NCBI GenBank assembly: GCA_027319585.1 | Contig: DAHVMY010000001.1 | Location: 70,992-134,991 of the forward strand | Origin: AG-12 sp027319585 | GTDB lineage: Bacteria; Chloroflexota; Dormibacteria; Aeolococcales; Bog-877 | DNA length: 64,000 bases | Reading direction: 5' to 3' | Part shown: positions 25,851 to 33,679 of the stretch, piece after piece | Numbering within the stretch: the stretch's first letter is position 1 | How the letters are laid out: each line of letters starts with the position of its first letter | Translations under genes and position numbers: made by a program | Notes under the pieces: generated by a model | The model's input: the letters and a program-made list of their open reading frames with translations, nothing else | Told to the model about the DNA's origin: nothing | The model's database searches: none

Positions 25851-26882
25851 ATGAGCGAGTACCGGCAGGTGTATCCCTTCACCGCCCTGGTGGGGCAGGA
25901 CCAGATGCGCCTGGCGCTGGAGCTGAACGCGGTCAACCCCGCCATCGGGGGGGTCCTGATCCGAGGCGAGAAGGGGACGGCCAAGTCGACGGCGGTGCGG
26001 GCGCTCGCGCGGCTGCTCCCGGAGCTGAAGGTGGTCAAGGGCTGCCACTACTCCTGCGACCCCGAGTCGGATCGACTCTGTCAGGATTGCCAGGCCCGGC
26101 TCGGGTCCGGCGAGAACCCGCTGCCCTGGGAGACGCGGCGGATGCGGGTGGTGGAGCTGCCGATCAACGCCTCCGAGGACCGGGTGGTGGGCAGCATCGA
26201 CCTGGAGGCCGCCATCAGGTCGGGCGAGCGTCGCTTCGAGCCCGGGGTGCTGGCGGAGGCCAATCGCCAGATCCTGTACGTGGACGAGGTCAACCTCCTG
26301 GATGATCACATCGTCGACGTGCTCCTCGACGCGGCCGCGATGGGGGTGAACGTGGTGGAGCGCGAAGGGATCTCGGTGTGGCACCCGGCCCGGTTCATCC
26401 TGGTCGGCACCATGAACCCCGAGGAGGGGGACCTGCGTCCCCAGCTGCTGGACCGTTTCGGCCTCTGCGTTGACGTTCGCGGGATCACGGACGTGCGGGA
26501 GCGAGTCGAGATCGTTTTGCGCCGCGAGCAGTTCGAGGCGGACCCGGAGCAGTTCATCGCCGACTACGCGGAGCAGGAGGATGCGGAGCGCGACCGCATC
26601 CGGCGGGCGATCGCGGGGCTGGAGCAGGTCGAGGTCGCTCGCGAGGTCCTGGAGGGGATTGCCCGGCTCGCGATCGCGCTTGAGGTCGACGGCCACCGTG
26701 CCGACCTGGTCGCGCGCAAGGCGGCCCAGGCGCTGTCCGCCATGGAGGGTCGTCCGAGGGCCGGCGCCGCCGAGGTCGCGGCGGTGGCACCCATGGTCAT
26801 GGCGCATCGGATCCGGAGCCAGCCCGGGCAGCGGCCCCACGACGTGGCCGAGGTGGCGAGCAGGATCCTGGGGGAGGCCTGA
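25851..26882 (+). CDS. ChlI/BchI-type AAA+ ATPase (metal-chelatase-like)
   Basis: 343 residues, a stand-alone AAA+ motor closely related to the N-terminal half of the preceding fusion: 'LIRGEKGTAKSTAVRAL' (Walker A), 'CHYSCDP' and 'CQDCQARL' (the same C-x3-C / C-x2-C insertion), 'ILYVDEVNLLDDHIVDVLL' (Walker B) and 'NPEEGDLRPQLLDRFG'. Both proteins carry 'AAAMGVNVVEREGIS'. The pair therefore supplies both ring types of the I/D complex (I alone and I-D fused). ATG 25851 is likely leaderless. The large substrate-binding subunit is not seen here. Confidence 0.85.
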   Translation: MSEYRQVYPFTALVGQDQMRLALELNAVNPAIGGVLIRGEKGTAKSTAVRALARLLPELKVVKGCHYSCDPESDRLCQDCQARLGSGENPLPWETRRMRVVELPINASEDRVVGSIDLEAAIRSGERRFEPGVLAEANRQILYVDEVNLLDDHIVDVLLDAAAMGVNVVEREGISVWHPARFILVGTMNPEEGDLRPQLLDRFGLCVDVRGITDVRERVEIVLRREQFEADPEQFIADYAEQEDAERDRIRRAIAGLEQVEVAREVLEGIARLAIALEVDGHRADLVARKAAQALSAMEGRPRAGAAEVAAVAPMVMAHRIRSQPGQRPHDVAEVASRILGEA

Positions 26883-27056
26883 CCGTGACGGCCCGGTCAC
26901 GAACGCCGGTTGGTCAGGTCACGGGACGGTCACCGATGGGTGAACGTCAGCTGGGGGATGCTAGGTTGGCCCAACCGGCCGTGGCGCGGGGGCCGTCCTC
27001 CCACTTCGGTGGGACCTCCGCCACGGCCGGCTTGGTTGCGCGATATCGGGGCCGAG

Positions 27057-27455
27057 ATGGCCGACCCTGATCTCTCCGATCTGCTGCCCAAGGTTCCCTT
27101 TGAGGAGCTGATCATGCGCGCGGCGCTGGGCCTTCCGGGGCAGCCCCCGGTCGAGGTGGGGCTTCGCCAACCCCGATTCGGGGAGGCCACGGGCCGTCCC
27201 TGGAGCAACCGCCAGATGGCGCTCCGGCGGGCCCTGGGAGGGGTTATGTACCCGGCGGACCGTGACCAGCTCCTGGCCCAGACCGAGCGCTGGTTGCGGG
27301 ATCATCCGGCAGTGCGGCACGATCTTGAGCGGCTGCCCGAGCGCGTTTACGGCGGGGAGATGGACGTTCTCAGCACCCTGGAGGCGGAGTTGGCGGATGG
27401 CCCGGGTCACTCCACCGGATCGGGGAATCCGGCAGGCAGCGGGGAGAACCAGTAG
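27057..27455 (+). CDS. DUF2795-like small protein
   Basis: 132 residues. The central part ('MALRRALGGVMYPADRDQLL' onward to 'LERLPERVYGGEMDVL') matches the pattern of DUF2795: a helix, 'AL.G..YPA.rd.Ll', a second helix, then 'LP.r.Y.s..dV'. The function of that domain is not established. The ATG at 27057 follows GGGGCCGAG, a weak ribosome site. The 174-bp gap before it holds no other gene that I can support. It follows the two chelatase-like ATPases on the same strand and ends 48 bp inside the convergent acetyltransferase. Confidence 0.6.
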   Translation: MADPDLSDLLPKVPFEELIMRAALGLPGQPPVEVGLRQPRFGEATGRPWSNRQMALRRALGGVMYPADRDQLLAQTERWLRDHPAVRHDLERLPERVYGGEMDVLSTLEAELADGPGHSTGSGNPAGSGENQ

Positions 27456-28138
27456 CCGGCATCCGCCGGGCTGAAGTCGACCGCGGTCAAACCCCTTCGA
27501 AAGCCCTCCTCCAGACTCCGGCGCAGAGCTCTGTACGAGGGCCACATATCCTCCGGAGCGGTCGGCCCGAGGAGGGCGGGCGGGACCGGCGCCAGCATCA
27601 CGGGGTGCCGGCGCACTCCGGCGATCGCGCGCGCTCGGCCCTGGTCCAGGTGCCATTCGACCACCAGCCGGTCGGAGGGCCGCCCCTGGTTGAGAGGGTC
27701 GGTGCGGGTCCCGTAGTAATCGCGATGAAACCGTCGGGCGACCGCGCCCAGTCGGCTCAGGTTGAAGTGGGCGTTGCGGCTCTGGCCCGGGTCGAAGGTC
27801 CAGACCATCAGGTCCAGCCCCTGGGCCAGGGCGTGCCGCCGTTGGGCCAGCTTCAGCGCGCGTCCAACCCCCGCATCACGGCAGGAGGCGAGCACGCCGG
27901 CGGCGTGGGAACGATGGTAGACCCGTCCCTGCGGGGAGCGACCGGTGAAGCCGTAGGCGAACCCCACCGGCGCGCCGGCGGCGCGAGCCAGCAGGACGAT
28001 CCCTCCCGCATTTGCCATCGCCTTCAGCAGGGTGCTGGGCGCGGCCACCTCCGGGGCGCCCCAGATTTCAGCCTGGAGGGATGCCACCGCCTCGAGGTCG
28101 CTCGAGGAGCGGGCCAGGCGAACGCCATAATCGAGAAT
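27407..28138 (-). CDS. GNAT-family N-acetyltransferase-like protein
   Basis: About 240 residues resembling the predicted GNAT group of COG3375. 'VRLARSSSDLEAVASLQAEI' at the N-terminus is the usual first strand and helix. 'IVLLARAAGAPVGFAYGF' is the central strand pair, 'HRSHAAGVLASCRDAGVGRA' carries the acetyl-CoA loop (R-x-x-G-x-G/A degenerate) and 'MVWTFDPGQSRNAHFNLSRL' is characteristic of that group. No ATG, GTG or TTG precedes the first strand in frame: the frame only offers ATT (28138) or CTG (28141) next to the lepA start. A GTG further in would remove the first strand. The start is therefore uncertain. Its upstream region overlaps the lepA promoter. Confidence 0.65.
   Translation of the reverse strand: MLDYGVRLARSSSDLEAVASLQAEIWGAPEVAAPSTLLKAMANAGGIVLLARAAGAPVGFAYGFTGRSPQGRVYHRSHAAGVLASCRDAGVGRALKLAQRRHALAQGLDLMVWTFDPGQSRNAHFNLSRLGAVARRFHRDYYGTRTDPLNQGRPSDRLVVEWHLDQGRARAIAGVRRHPVMLAPVPPALLGPTAPEDMWPSYRALRRSLEEGFRRGLTAVDFSPADAGYWFSPLPAGFPDPVE
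28126..28131 (+). promoter_or_regulatory. -10 box upstream of lepA
   Basis: CATAAT lies 10 nt before the ATG at 28142, giving a leader of only about 3-4 nt. No ribosome-binding site is present. Confidence 0.4.
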
Positions 28139-28141
28139 CAG

Positions 28142-29950
28142 ATGACCTCCCCGAAGCTCTCGCGCATCCGCAACTTTTCCATCATCGCGCACATCGACCA
28201 CGGCAAGTCCACGCTCGCCGATCGACTGCTGGAGCTCACCGGGACGGTCAGCGCGCGCGACATGACCGCCCAGATCCTGGACACCATGGACCTGGAGCGG
28301 GAGCGGGGGATAACCATCAAGGCCCAGGCGGTGCGGATGCCCTACCGCGCCCAGGACGGACAGGATTATGAGCTGAATCTCATCGATACGCCCGGCCATG
28401 TGGACTTCGCCTATGAGGTGTCCAGGGCGCTGGCCGCCTGTGAGGGGGCGCTGTTGGTGGTAGACGCCAGCCAGGGGATCGAGGCCCAGACGCTGGCCAA
28501 CGTCTACAAGGCGCTGGAGCTGGGGCTGGAGATAGTCCCGGTGGTGAACAAGATCGACCTTCCCCAGGCGGAGCCGGAGGCGGTCGCCGAGGAGATCGAG
28601 GAGGTCATCGGGATCGCCAGGGAGCAGTGTCTGATGGTCTCGGCGCGGACCGGCGCCGGGGTGGAGCAGGTGCTGGAGGCGATCGTCGCCAAGCTGCCTC
28701 CACCGCGGGGTCAGTCCGACGCTCCCCTGCGCGCCCTCATCTTCGACTGCAAGTACGACAGCTACCGCGGGGTGGTGGTGTACAGCCGGATCGTCGACGG
28801 CAGCCTGCACGCTGGCACTCAGATCCGGATGATGGCAGGCCGCGGGACCTTCACGGTCGACGAGGTGGGCGTCTTCCGGCCGGGGATGGAGGCCGTCGAA
28901 GAGCTCCGGGCCGGCGAGGTGGGCTACGTGATCGCCTCGATCCGCAACGTGCGCGACAGCAAGGTGGGGGACACCATCACGGAGGCGCAGCGGCCCGCCG
29001 TGGAGCCCCTGCCGGGGTACCGCCAGGCGAGCCCCATGGTTTGGGCGGGGCTCTTTCCCATCGACAGCGACAGCTACCAGGACCTCAAGGAGGCGCTCGA
29101 GCGGCTCCAGCTGAACGACGCGGCGCTGACCTTCGAGCCGGAGACCTCGGCCGCCCTGGGCTTTGGTTTCCGCTGCGGGTTCCTGGGGTTGCTGCACATG
29201 GAGATCGTCCAGGAGCGGCTGGAGCGGGAGTTCAACCTGGAGCTGATCACGACGGCCCCCTCGGTGGCGTACCGGGTGCACATGAGGGACGGGACCACGC
29301 AGGAGATCGACAACCCGGACCAGCTGCCCGACCCTGCGCAGTTGGAGTGGATCGAAGAGCCGCGGGTGAAGGTGGAGGTGGTGACGCCCCGGGAGTATCT
29401 CGGCCAGTTGATGGAGCTGTGTCAGGAACGCCGTGGGGAGTTCATCCACCTGGAGTACCAGCCGGGGGACCGGGCGCTGCTCACCTACGACCTGCCGCTG
29501 GGCGAGATAATCCACGACTTCTACGACCAGCTGAAGTCGCGCAGCCGCGGCTACGCCTCGATGGATTACCAGCTGACCGGTTACCGCAAGGAGCAGCTGG
29601 TCAAGCTGGACATCCTGGTCGCGGGCAGCAAGATCGACGCCCTCTCGGCCATCGTCCACCGCCAGCAGGCCAGCAACCAGGGCAGGCGGCTGGTGCAGCG
29701 GCTCAAGGAGGTCATCCCCCGGCAGCTCTTCGAGGTCGCAATTCAGGCCGCCATCGGCGGCAAGGTGATCGCCAGGGAGACGGTCCCGGCGCTGCGCAAG
29801 GATGTGCTGGCCAAGTGTTACGGCGGCGACATCACCAGAAAGCGCAAGTTGCTCGAGAAGCAGCGCGAGGGCAAGCAGCGCATGAAGCGGGTGGGCTCCG
29901 TCGAAATTCCCCAGGCGGCATTCATGGCGGTCTTGTCCCTTGACCGTTGA
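28142..29950 (+). CDS. lepA: Elongation factor 4 (back-translocating GTPase LepA)
   Basis: Ribosome-associated GTPase. 'NFSIIAHIDHGKSTLADRLL' is the G1 loop, 'ERERGITIKAQAV' the switch I, 'LIDTPGHVDFAYEVSRALAA' the G3 motif, and 'PVVNKIDLPQAEPE' G4. The LepA-specific C-terminus is present ('YGGDITRKRKLLEKQREGKQ' followed by 'RMKRVGSVEIPQAAF'). 602 aa, full-length. The last 11 bp overlap the TTG start of hemW, the conserved lepA-hemW order. Confidence 0.96.
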   Translation: MTSPKLSRIRNFSIIAHIDHGKSTLADRLLELTGTVSARDMTAQILDTMDLERERGITIKAQAVRMPYRAQDGQDYELNLIDTPGHVDFAYEVSRALAACEGALLVVDASQGIEAQTLANVYKALELGLEIVPVVNKIDLPQAEPEAVAEEIEEVIGIAREQCLMVSARTGAGVEQVLEAIVAKLPPPRGQSDAPLRALIFDCKYDSYRGVVVYSRIVDGSLHAGTQIRMMAGRGTFTVDEVGVFRPGMEAVEELRAGEVGYVIASIRNVRDSKVGDTITEAQRPAVEPLPGYRQASPMVWAGLFPIDSDSYQDLKEALERLQLNDAALTFEPETSAALGFGFRCGFLGLLHMEIVQERLEREFNLELITTAPSVAYRVHMRDGTTQEIDNPDQLPDPAQLEWIEEPRVKVEVVTPREYLGQLMELCQERRGEFIHLEYQPGDRALLTYDLPLGEIIHDFYDQLKSRSRGYASMDYQLTGYRKEQLVKLDILVAGSKIDALSAIVHRQQASNQGRRLVQRLKEVIPRQLFEVAIQAAIGGKVIARETVPALRKDVLAKCYGGDITRKRKLLEKQREGKQRMKRVGSVEIPQAAFMAVLSLDR

Positions 29951-31106
29951 GCTCGGCCCCGGGGCGCCGCGGTCACTCTACGTGCACGTGCCCTTCTGCG
30001 GTCGCCGCTGCCCCTACTGCGATTTCTCGATCCATGTCGGAGGCGACCAGCTCCAGGAGCGATTCACCAAGGCGGTTGTACAAGAGTTGCGCGGGCTTCC
30101 TAGCGATGGCCCGCCGCTGGAGACCATCTATTTCGGAGGAGGCACCCCGTCGCGTCTTCTGCCCGGTCGGCTCGCTGAGCTGCTGGCGGCTGTGCACTCC
30201 CGGTTCAGGGTTGCCTCCGACGCCGAGGTGACCATGGAGGCCAACCCCGAGGACGTGACGGTGGCGCAGGCCCGCGGGTGGTCGGAGCTGGGGTTCAACC
30301 GGCTGTCAATCGGGGTCCAGAGTCTGGATGACCGGGCGCTGGCCTGGCTCGGTCGTGGCCACGATGCCGCCCAGGCGGAGGCGGCGGTCGAGGCGGCCCG
30401 CGAGGCCGGTTTCGCAAACCTCAGCTGCGACCTGATCTATGCGGTTCCGGGCCAGACCACGGAGGTTCTGGAGCGCGGGCTTCGCAGGCTGCTGGCGCAC
30501 CATCCGGACCACATCTCCTGCTACGAGCTCACCGTGGAGGAGGGCACCCCGCTGCAGCGGGACATTCGGGCCGGACGGCTGCCGGCGCCCAAGGTGGATG
30601 ACTTCCTGGAGCAGCGGCGAATGCTGGGTGGAGTGCTGGGGGAGGCGGGGCTGGAACTCTATGAGGTCTCGAACTACGCTCGGCCCGGCCGTCAGTCCCG
30701 CCACAATCTGACCTACTGGCAGGGGCGGGCGTATTTCGCAGTCGGCCCCGGGGCGCACGGCTTCCTGGGTGCGGCCGAGGGCGCGCGCTGCGGATTGGAG
30801 CCACAGGGGGCCGCGGTGCGTTACTGGCACCTTCGCGACACTGCCACCTACATTCGCGCGATCGAAGCCGGCCGCGTTGGCTGGCGCGGCCACGAGTGGC
30901 TTGGTGAGCCGACCCTGGCCATGGAGCGGCTGGCCTGCGGACTGAGGCTGAGCGCCGGCACCAAGGTGACCTCGCCGGAGCAGCTCCGCCGCGCCCACGA
31001 GCTGGGACGCCTGGGACTGCTGGCGATCGAGGGGCACAGGGTGAGGGCGACCCCGCGCGGCTTCGAGGTGCTGGACCGGATCACCCTGGAGCTGATCTCG
31101 GCCTGA
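29940..31106 (+). CDS. hemW: HemW-like radical SAM protein (heme chaperone family)
   Basis: A radical SAM protein formerly annotated as oxygen-independent coproporphyrinogen oxidase; characterised HemW proteins bind heme and hand it to targets. 'LYVHVPFCGRRCPYCDFSIH' carries the C-x3-C-x2-C [4Fe-4S] motif. 'IYFGGGTPSRLLPGRLAELL' and 'MEANPEDVT' are typical, and 'CYELTVEEGTPLQRDI' and 'YEVSNYARPGRQSRHNLTYW' are HemW family marks. It lacks the extra N-terminal Cys of true HemN. 388 aa. The start is TTG 29940 inside lepA. Confidence 0.9.
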   Translation: MTVELGPGAPRSLYVHVPFCGRRCPYCDFSIHVGGDQLQERFTKAVVQELRGLPSDGPPLETIYFGGGTPSRLLPGRLAELLAAVHSRFRVASDAEVTMEANPEDVTVAQARGWSELGFNRLSIGVQSLDDRALAWLGRGHDAAQAEAAVEAAREAGFANLSCDLIYAVPGQTTEVLERGLRRLLAHHPDHISCYELTVEEGTPLQRDIRAGRLPAPKVDDFLEQRRMLGGVLGEAGLELYEVSNYARPGRQSRHNLTYWQGRAYFAVGPGAHGFLGAAEGARCGLEPQGAAVRYWHLRDTATYIRAIEAGRVGWRGHEWLGEPTLAMERLACGLRLSAGTKVTSPEQLRRAHELGRLGLLAIEGHRVRATPRGFEVLDRITLELISA

Positions 31107-31112
31107 GGCGCC

Positions 31113-31904
31113 TCAGGCGGCCGGCAGTCGGAGCCCGAACAGATGGGGCAGCAGCACCCCCAGGATGTACCCCGCCAGGGCGGCAGCGGCCCCCACACCC
31201 AGCACCTGAGCTCCGCCGACCACCAGGCGCTGGCCGATGATCCAGGCCTTGCCGATCCCCACCAGGAGCAGGGCGACCGCCGAGAGGCCGAGGGACAGTC
31301 CGATTGCCCAACCCCCAGTTAGGAAGATGAAGGGCACGATCGGAACCACCGCGCCGAGGAGGAAGGTGGCCGCCATCACCACCCCATCTCGGACCGGCGA
31401 GTCCTGGGGGTTGCTGGGGATGCCCAGCTCCTTTTCGATGTGGGTCTCCTCCCACAGCCGGGGGTACTCCGCCAGCGCCCGGGAGAGCTCGTGGGCGGTG
31501 GTCTCGGGAACTCCCCGTTCCATCAGGATCTCGACCATCTCCTGATGCTCCTCGACCGGCTGGTTACGAAGCTCGGCGCGCTCCTTGTGGATCGCGGCCC
31601 GTTTGAGGTCCCGCTCGGCGCAAGCGGCCAGATAGGCCCCGGTCCCCATCGAGACCATCCCGGCCAGCGCACCCGCCAATCCCGCGATCAGAATCGTGGT
31701 GTGGGCGACCGCAGCGCCGGCGGCCGCGGTCGCCACGCCGGTGGTGAGGCCCATGGTGGTGAGGATGCCGTCCTGAACCCCGAAGACCACCTCCCGGATC
31801 CCGGCCCGCCGCTCCAACTGCTCGCGTTCGGTTCCCCCCGCGTCCAGAAACGGGTTGAGGACTGCGAGCCAGCCATCGGTCCGCGGGGAGGTTGGCGGGG
31901 ACAT
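31113..31904 (-). CDS. VIT1/CCC1-family iron/manganese transporter
   Basis: 263 residues with five hydrophobic segments. The signature 'REVVFGVQDGILTTMGLTTG' (TM1) and 'GALAGMVSMGTGAYLAACAE' (TM2) are those of the vacuolar iron transporter family. A cytoplasmic metal-binding region rich in Glu and His lies between TM2 and TM3 ('PVEEHQEMVEILMERG', 'EETHIEKELG'). Bacterial members export Fe2+ or Mn2+. It is inserted on the opposite strand between hemW and hrcA. The ATG is preceded by TAAGAT with a 6-nt gap (leaderless type), and a 23-bp palindrome covers the -35 area, so repression by a metal sensor is plausible. Confidence 0.88.
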   Translation of the reverse strand: MSPPTSPRTDGWLAVLNPFLDAGGTEREQLERRAGIREVVFGVQDGILTTMGLTTGVATAAAGAAVAHTTILIAGLAGALAGMVSMGTGAYLAACAERDLKRAAIHKERAELRNQPVEEHQEMVEILMERGVPETTAHELSRALAEYPRLWEETHIEKELGIPSNPQDSPVRDGVVMAATFLLGAVVPIVPFIFLTGGWAIGLSLGLSAVALLLVGIGKAWIIGQRLVVGGAQVLGVGAAAALAGYILGVLLPHLFGLRLPAA

Positions 31905-31910
31905 GGGCAG

Positions 31911-31916
31911 ATCTTA
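31911..31916 (-). promoter_or_regulatory. -10 box for the leaderless VIT1-like gene
   Basis: TAAGAT on the minus strand, 6 nt before the ATG. Confidence 0.5.
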
Positions 31917-31919
31917 GCG

Positions 31920-31942
31920 TAATTTGGACGCTGTCCAGATTA
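31920..31942. promoter_or_regulatory. 23-bp palindromic operator candidate
   Basis: TAAT-N-TGGAC-N3-GTCCA-N-ATTA: nine paired positions on each side with perfect symmetry. It begins 4 bp upstream of the VIT1-like -10 box and covers its -35 region, the classic position for a repressor. Its sequence does not match the IdeR/DtxR or Fur consensus that I know. Confidence 0.6.
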
Positions 31943-31998
31943 GGCCGGGCTAAGGTCGCGGTTACCCATGCCTGACGAACACCGGTGCTAAACTCGCC

Positions 31999-32025
31999 TT
32001 AGCACTCACGGTCATAGAGTGCTAA
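31999..32025 (+). promoter_or_regulatory. CIRCE element (HrcA operator)
   Basis: TTAGCACTC-N9-GAGTGCTAA, an exact match to the CIRCE consensus bound by HrcA. It lies 20 bp upstream of the hrcA ATG. A TAAACT hexamer at 31989-31994 is the likely -10 box, placing the transcription start inside CIRCE. HrcA therefore represses its own operon until heat shock. Confidence 0.95.
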
Positions 32026-32045
32026 TTGACAATGGAGTCGCACTC

Positions 32046-33053
32046 ATGGACCAGCGCAAGGAGCGGATATTGGGAGCGGTGGTCTCGGACTACACCGAGA
32101 CCGTGGTCCCGGTCGGGTCGCACGCCCTGGCGGCGCGATACTTCCTGGAGTTGAGTTCGGCGACCATTCGCAACGAGCTCTCGGAGCTGGTCGATGACGG
32201 CTTCCTGGCGCAGCCGCATGCCTCGGCCGGGCGCATTCCCACGGATCTGGGATACCGCTACTTCGTCGACTTTCTGCTGCCTCAGGAGATCGTCGAGCCG
32301 CCCCTGCGCCGACAGGTGCGCCACAGCTTCGAGGGGGCCGCGCCGGATGTGGAGGCGATCCTCGAGCTGGCCGCGGCCACCCTGAGCCGCCTCAGTGAGA
32401 ATGTCGCCCTGGTGACCGGACCGACCCAGTCGGAGGCGCGGCTGTTGCATGTCGAGCTGGTCCTGGTGAGGCCGGGGCAGGCCCTTCTGATCGCGGTCGC
32501 CAACGGCAACGCGGTGCACCAAAGGGTGGTCGAGGTGGGGGCCGATCTGGATCAGGAGGCGCTTTCCCAGCTGGCCAACCGGCTGACAGCTCACTACGCG
32601 GGCATGTCCGCGGGCGCGATCTCTCAGCTGGCGGCGCCCGCCGGGACACCCGCCCAGGTTGTGCAGGAACTGGCCAGCGGGCTGCGGCAGATGGAGACCA
32701 GGGCCTCGCTCGTGATCCACGACGGGGTCCGCAACCTGGTGCGCAACCCCGAGTTTGAGGACCCCAACCGGCTGCGGACCGTCCTGGAGGTGCTGGAGGC
32801 GCAGCGCATCCTCGCCGCCGTGGTCAGCGAGCTCGCCCCCCGGGTCGGGCTGCAGGTCGTGATCGGGCACGAAAACCGTCTCCAGGAGCTCCAGGACTGC
32901 AGTCTGGTGCTGACCAGTTACCGTGCTGGAGACCATCTCTGGGGTACCCTGGGAGTGGTGGGTCCGACGCGGATCCGCTACGGCAGGGTGGCGGCCCGGC
33001 TGCAGCTGGTCTCGCAGCTCACCGGTGAGGCTCTCAGCCGACTTCTCACATGA
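32046..33053 (+). CDS. hrcA: Heat-inducible transcription repressor HrcA
   Basis: Represses heat-shock operons by binding CIRCE. The N-terminal winged helix has 'RKERILGAVVSDYTETVVPV' and the recognition region 'SSATIRNELSELVDDGFLAQ', followed by 'PHASAGRIPTDLGYRYFVD', the HrcA signature. The GAF-like dimerisation part follows, and the C-terminus 'LGVVGPTRIRYGRVAARLQL' is conserved. ATG 32046 is chosen because the alternative GTG at 32019 lies inside the CIRCE element. 335 aa. Its stop overlaps the grpE start (ATGA). Confidence 0.94.
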   Translation: MDQRKERILGAVVSDYTETVVPVGSHALAARYFLELSSATIRNELSELVDDGFLAQPHASAGRIPTDLGYRYFVDFLLPQEIVEPPLRRQVRHSFEGAAPDVEAILELAAATLSRLSENVALVTGPTQSEARLLHVELVLVRPGQALLIAVANGNAVHQRVVEVGADLDQEALSQLANRLTAHYAGMSAGAISQLAAPAGTPAQVVQELASGLRQMETRASLVIHDGVRNLVRNPEFEDPNRLRTVLEVLEAQRILAAVVSELAPRVGLQVVIGHENRLQELQDCSLVLTSYRAGDHLWGTLGVVGPTRIRYGRVAARLQLVSQLTGEALSRLLT

Positions 33054-33679
33054 TTCCGATTGACCCGATGGAGACCAACTTGCCGATCGAAGACAGTGCG
33101 GCGGAGCCGGCCGCCCCGGACCACCAGGTGGGGACGGAGGCGCCGGCCGAGGACGTGGCCCAGCTGCGCACCGAGCTGGAGCAGTTGACGGCTTCCTACC
33201 AGCGGCTGGCCGCCGACTTCGAGAACTACAAGCGCCGCAAGGCTCAGGAGTCGCAGGATCTGGCCCGCTACGCGGCGGCGTCGCTGCTGACCGCGATCCT
33301 GCCGGCGCTGGACAATCTCTCCCGGGCCGTCGAGCACGTCGATCCGGAGGCCAAGGACGGGCTCTCTGAAGGGCTGCGGCTGACGGTCCGGCAGCTTCAG
33401 GAGGCGCTCGCCTCCCAGGGGGTGGAGCGCGTGCCCGCGGTCGGCGCGGCCTTCGACCCCCGGATTCACGACGCCGTCTCGACCGTGCCCGGGGAGGGCT
33501 TGGAGCAGGACACGGTGGTGGCGGAGCTGCTGCCCGGTTACCGCCTGCATGACCGGGTCGTGCGCCCAGCCCAGGTGACGGTCGCCCACGCGGCGCCGAC
33601 CGGTGGCTCGAAGCCCGGTGGGGATGGGCTGGCGGAGGAGTCGCCGCCGCCGGGTGTCGACGCGGGCGCCTCGGCGTGA
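33050..33679 (+). CDS. grpE: Nucleotide exchange factor GrpE
   Basis: Releases ADP from DnaK. A disordered acidic N-terminus leads into a long helix ('LRTELEQLTASYQRLAADFE') and the GrpE mark 'ADFENYKRRKAQE'. The four-helix and beta-wing parts follow ('AILPALDNLSRAVEHV', 'FDPRIHDAVSTVPGEGLEQD', 'GYRLHDRVVRPAQVTVA'). 209 aa with a short disordered tail. Overlaps hrcA by 4 bp and dnaJ by one base, so the three are translationally coupled. The usual dnaK between grpE and dnaJ is absent. Confidence 0.93.
   Translation: MIPIDPMETNLPIEDSAAEPAAPDHQVGTEAPAEDVAQLRTELEQLTASYQRLAADFENYKRRKAQESQDLARYAAASLLTAILPALDNLSRAVEHVDPEAKDGLSEGLRLTVRQLQEALASQGVERVPAVGAAFDPRIHDAVSTVPGEGLEQDTVVAELLPGYRLHDRVVRPAQVTVAHAAPTGGSKPGGDGLAEESPPPGVDAGASA

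Noticed and set aside
23687..26882. Two ChlI copies as an assembly duplication
   Set aside because: The two ATPase regions differ throughout at the protein level and have different C-termini, so they are true paralogues.
27407..29659. A 750-codon open frame on the minus strand covering lepA
   Set aside because: Only its last third (the GNAT part, up to about 28138) has protein-like sequence. The rest is the antisense of lepA, rich in His, Gln, Pro and Arg, as is usual for shadows in high-GC DNA.
32019..32045. GTG start for hrcA at 32019
   Set aside because: It lies inside the CIRCE operator. ATG 32046 matches the HrcA N-terminus.
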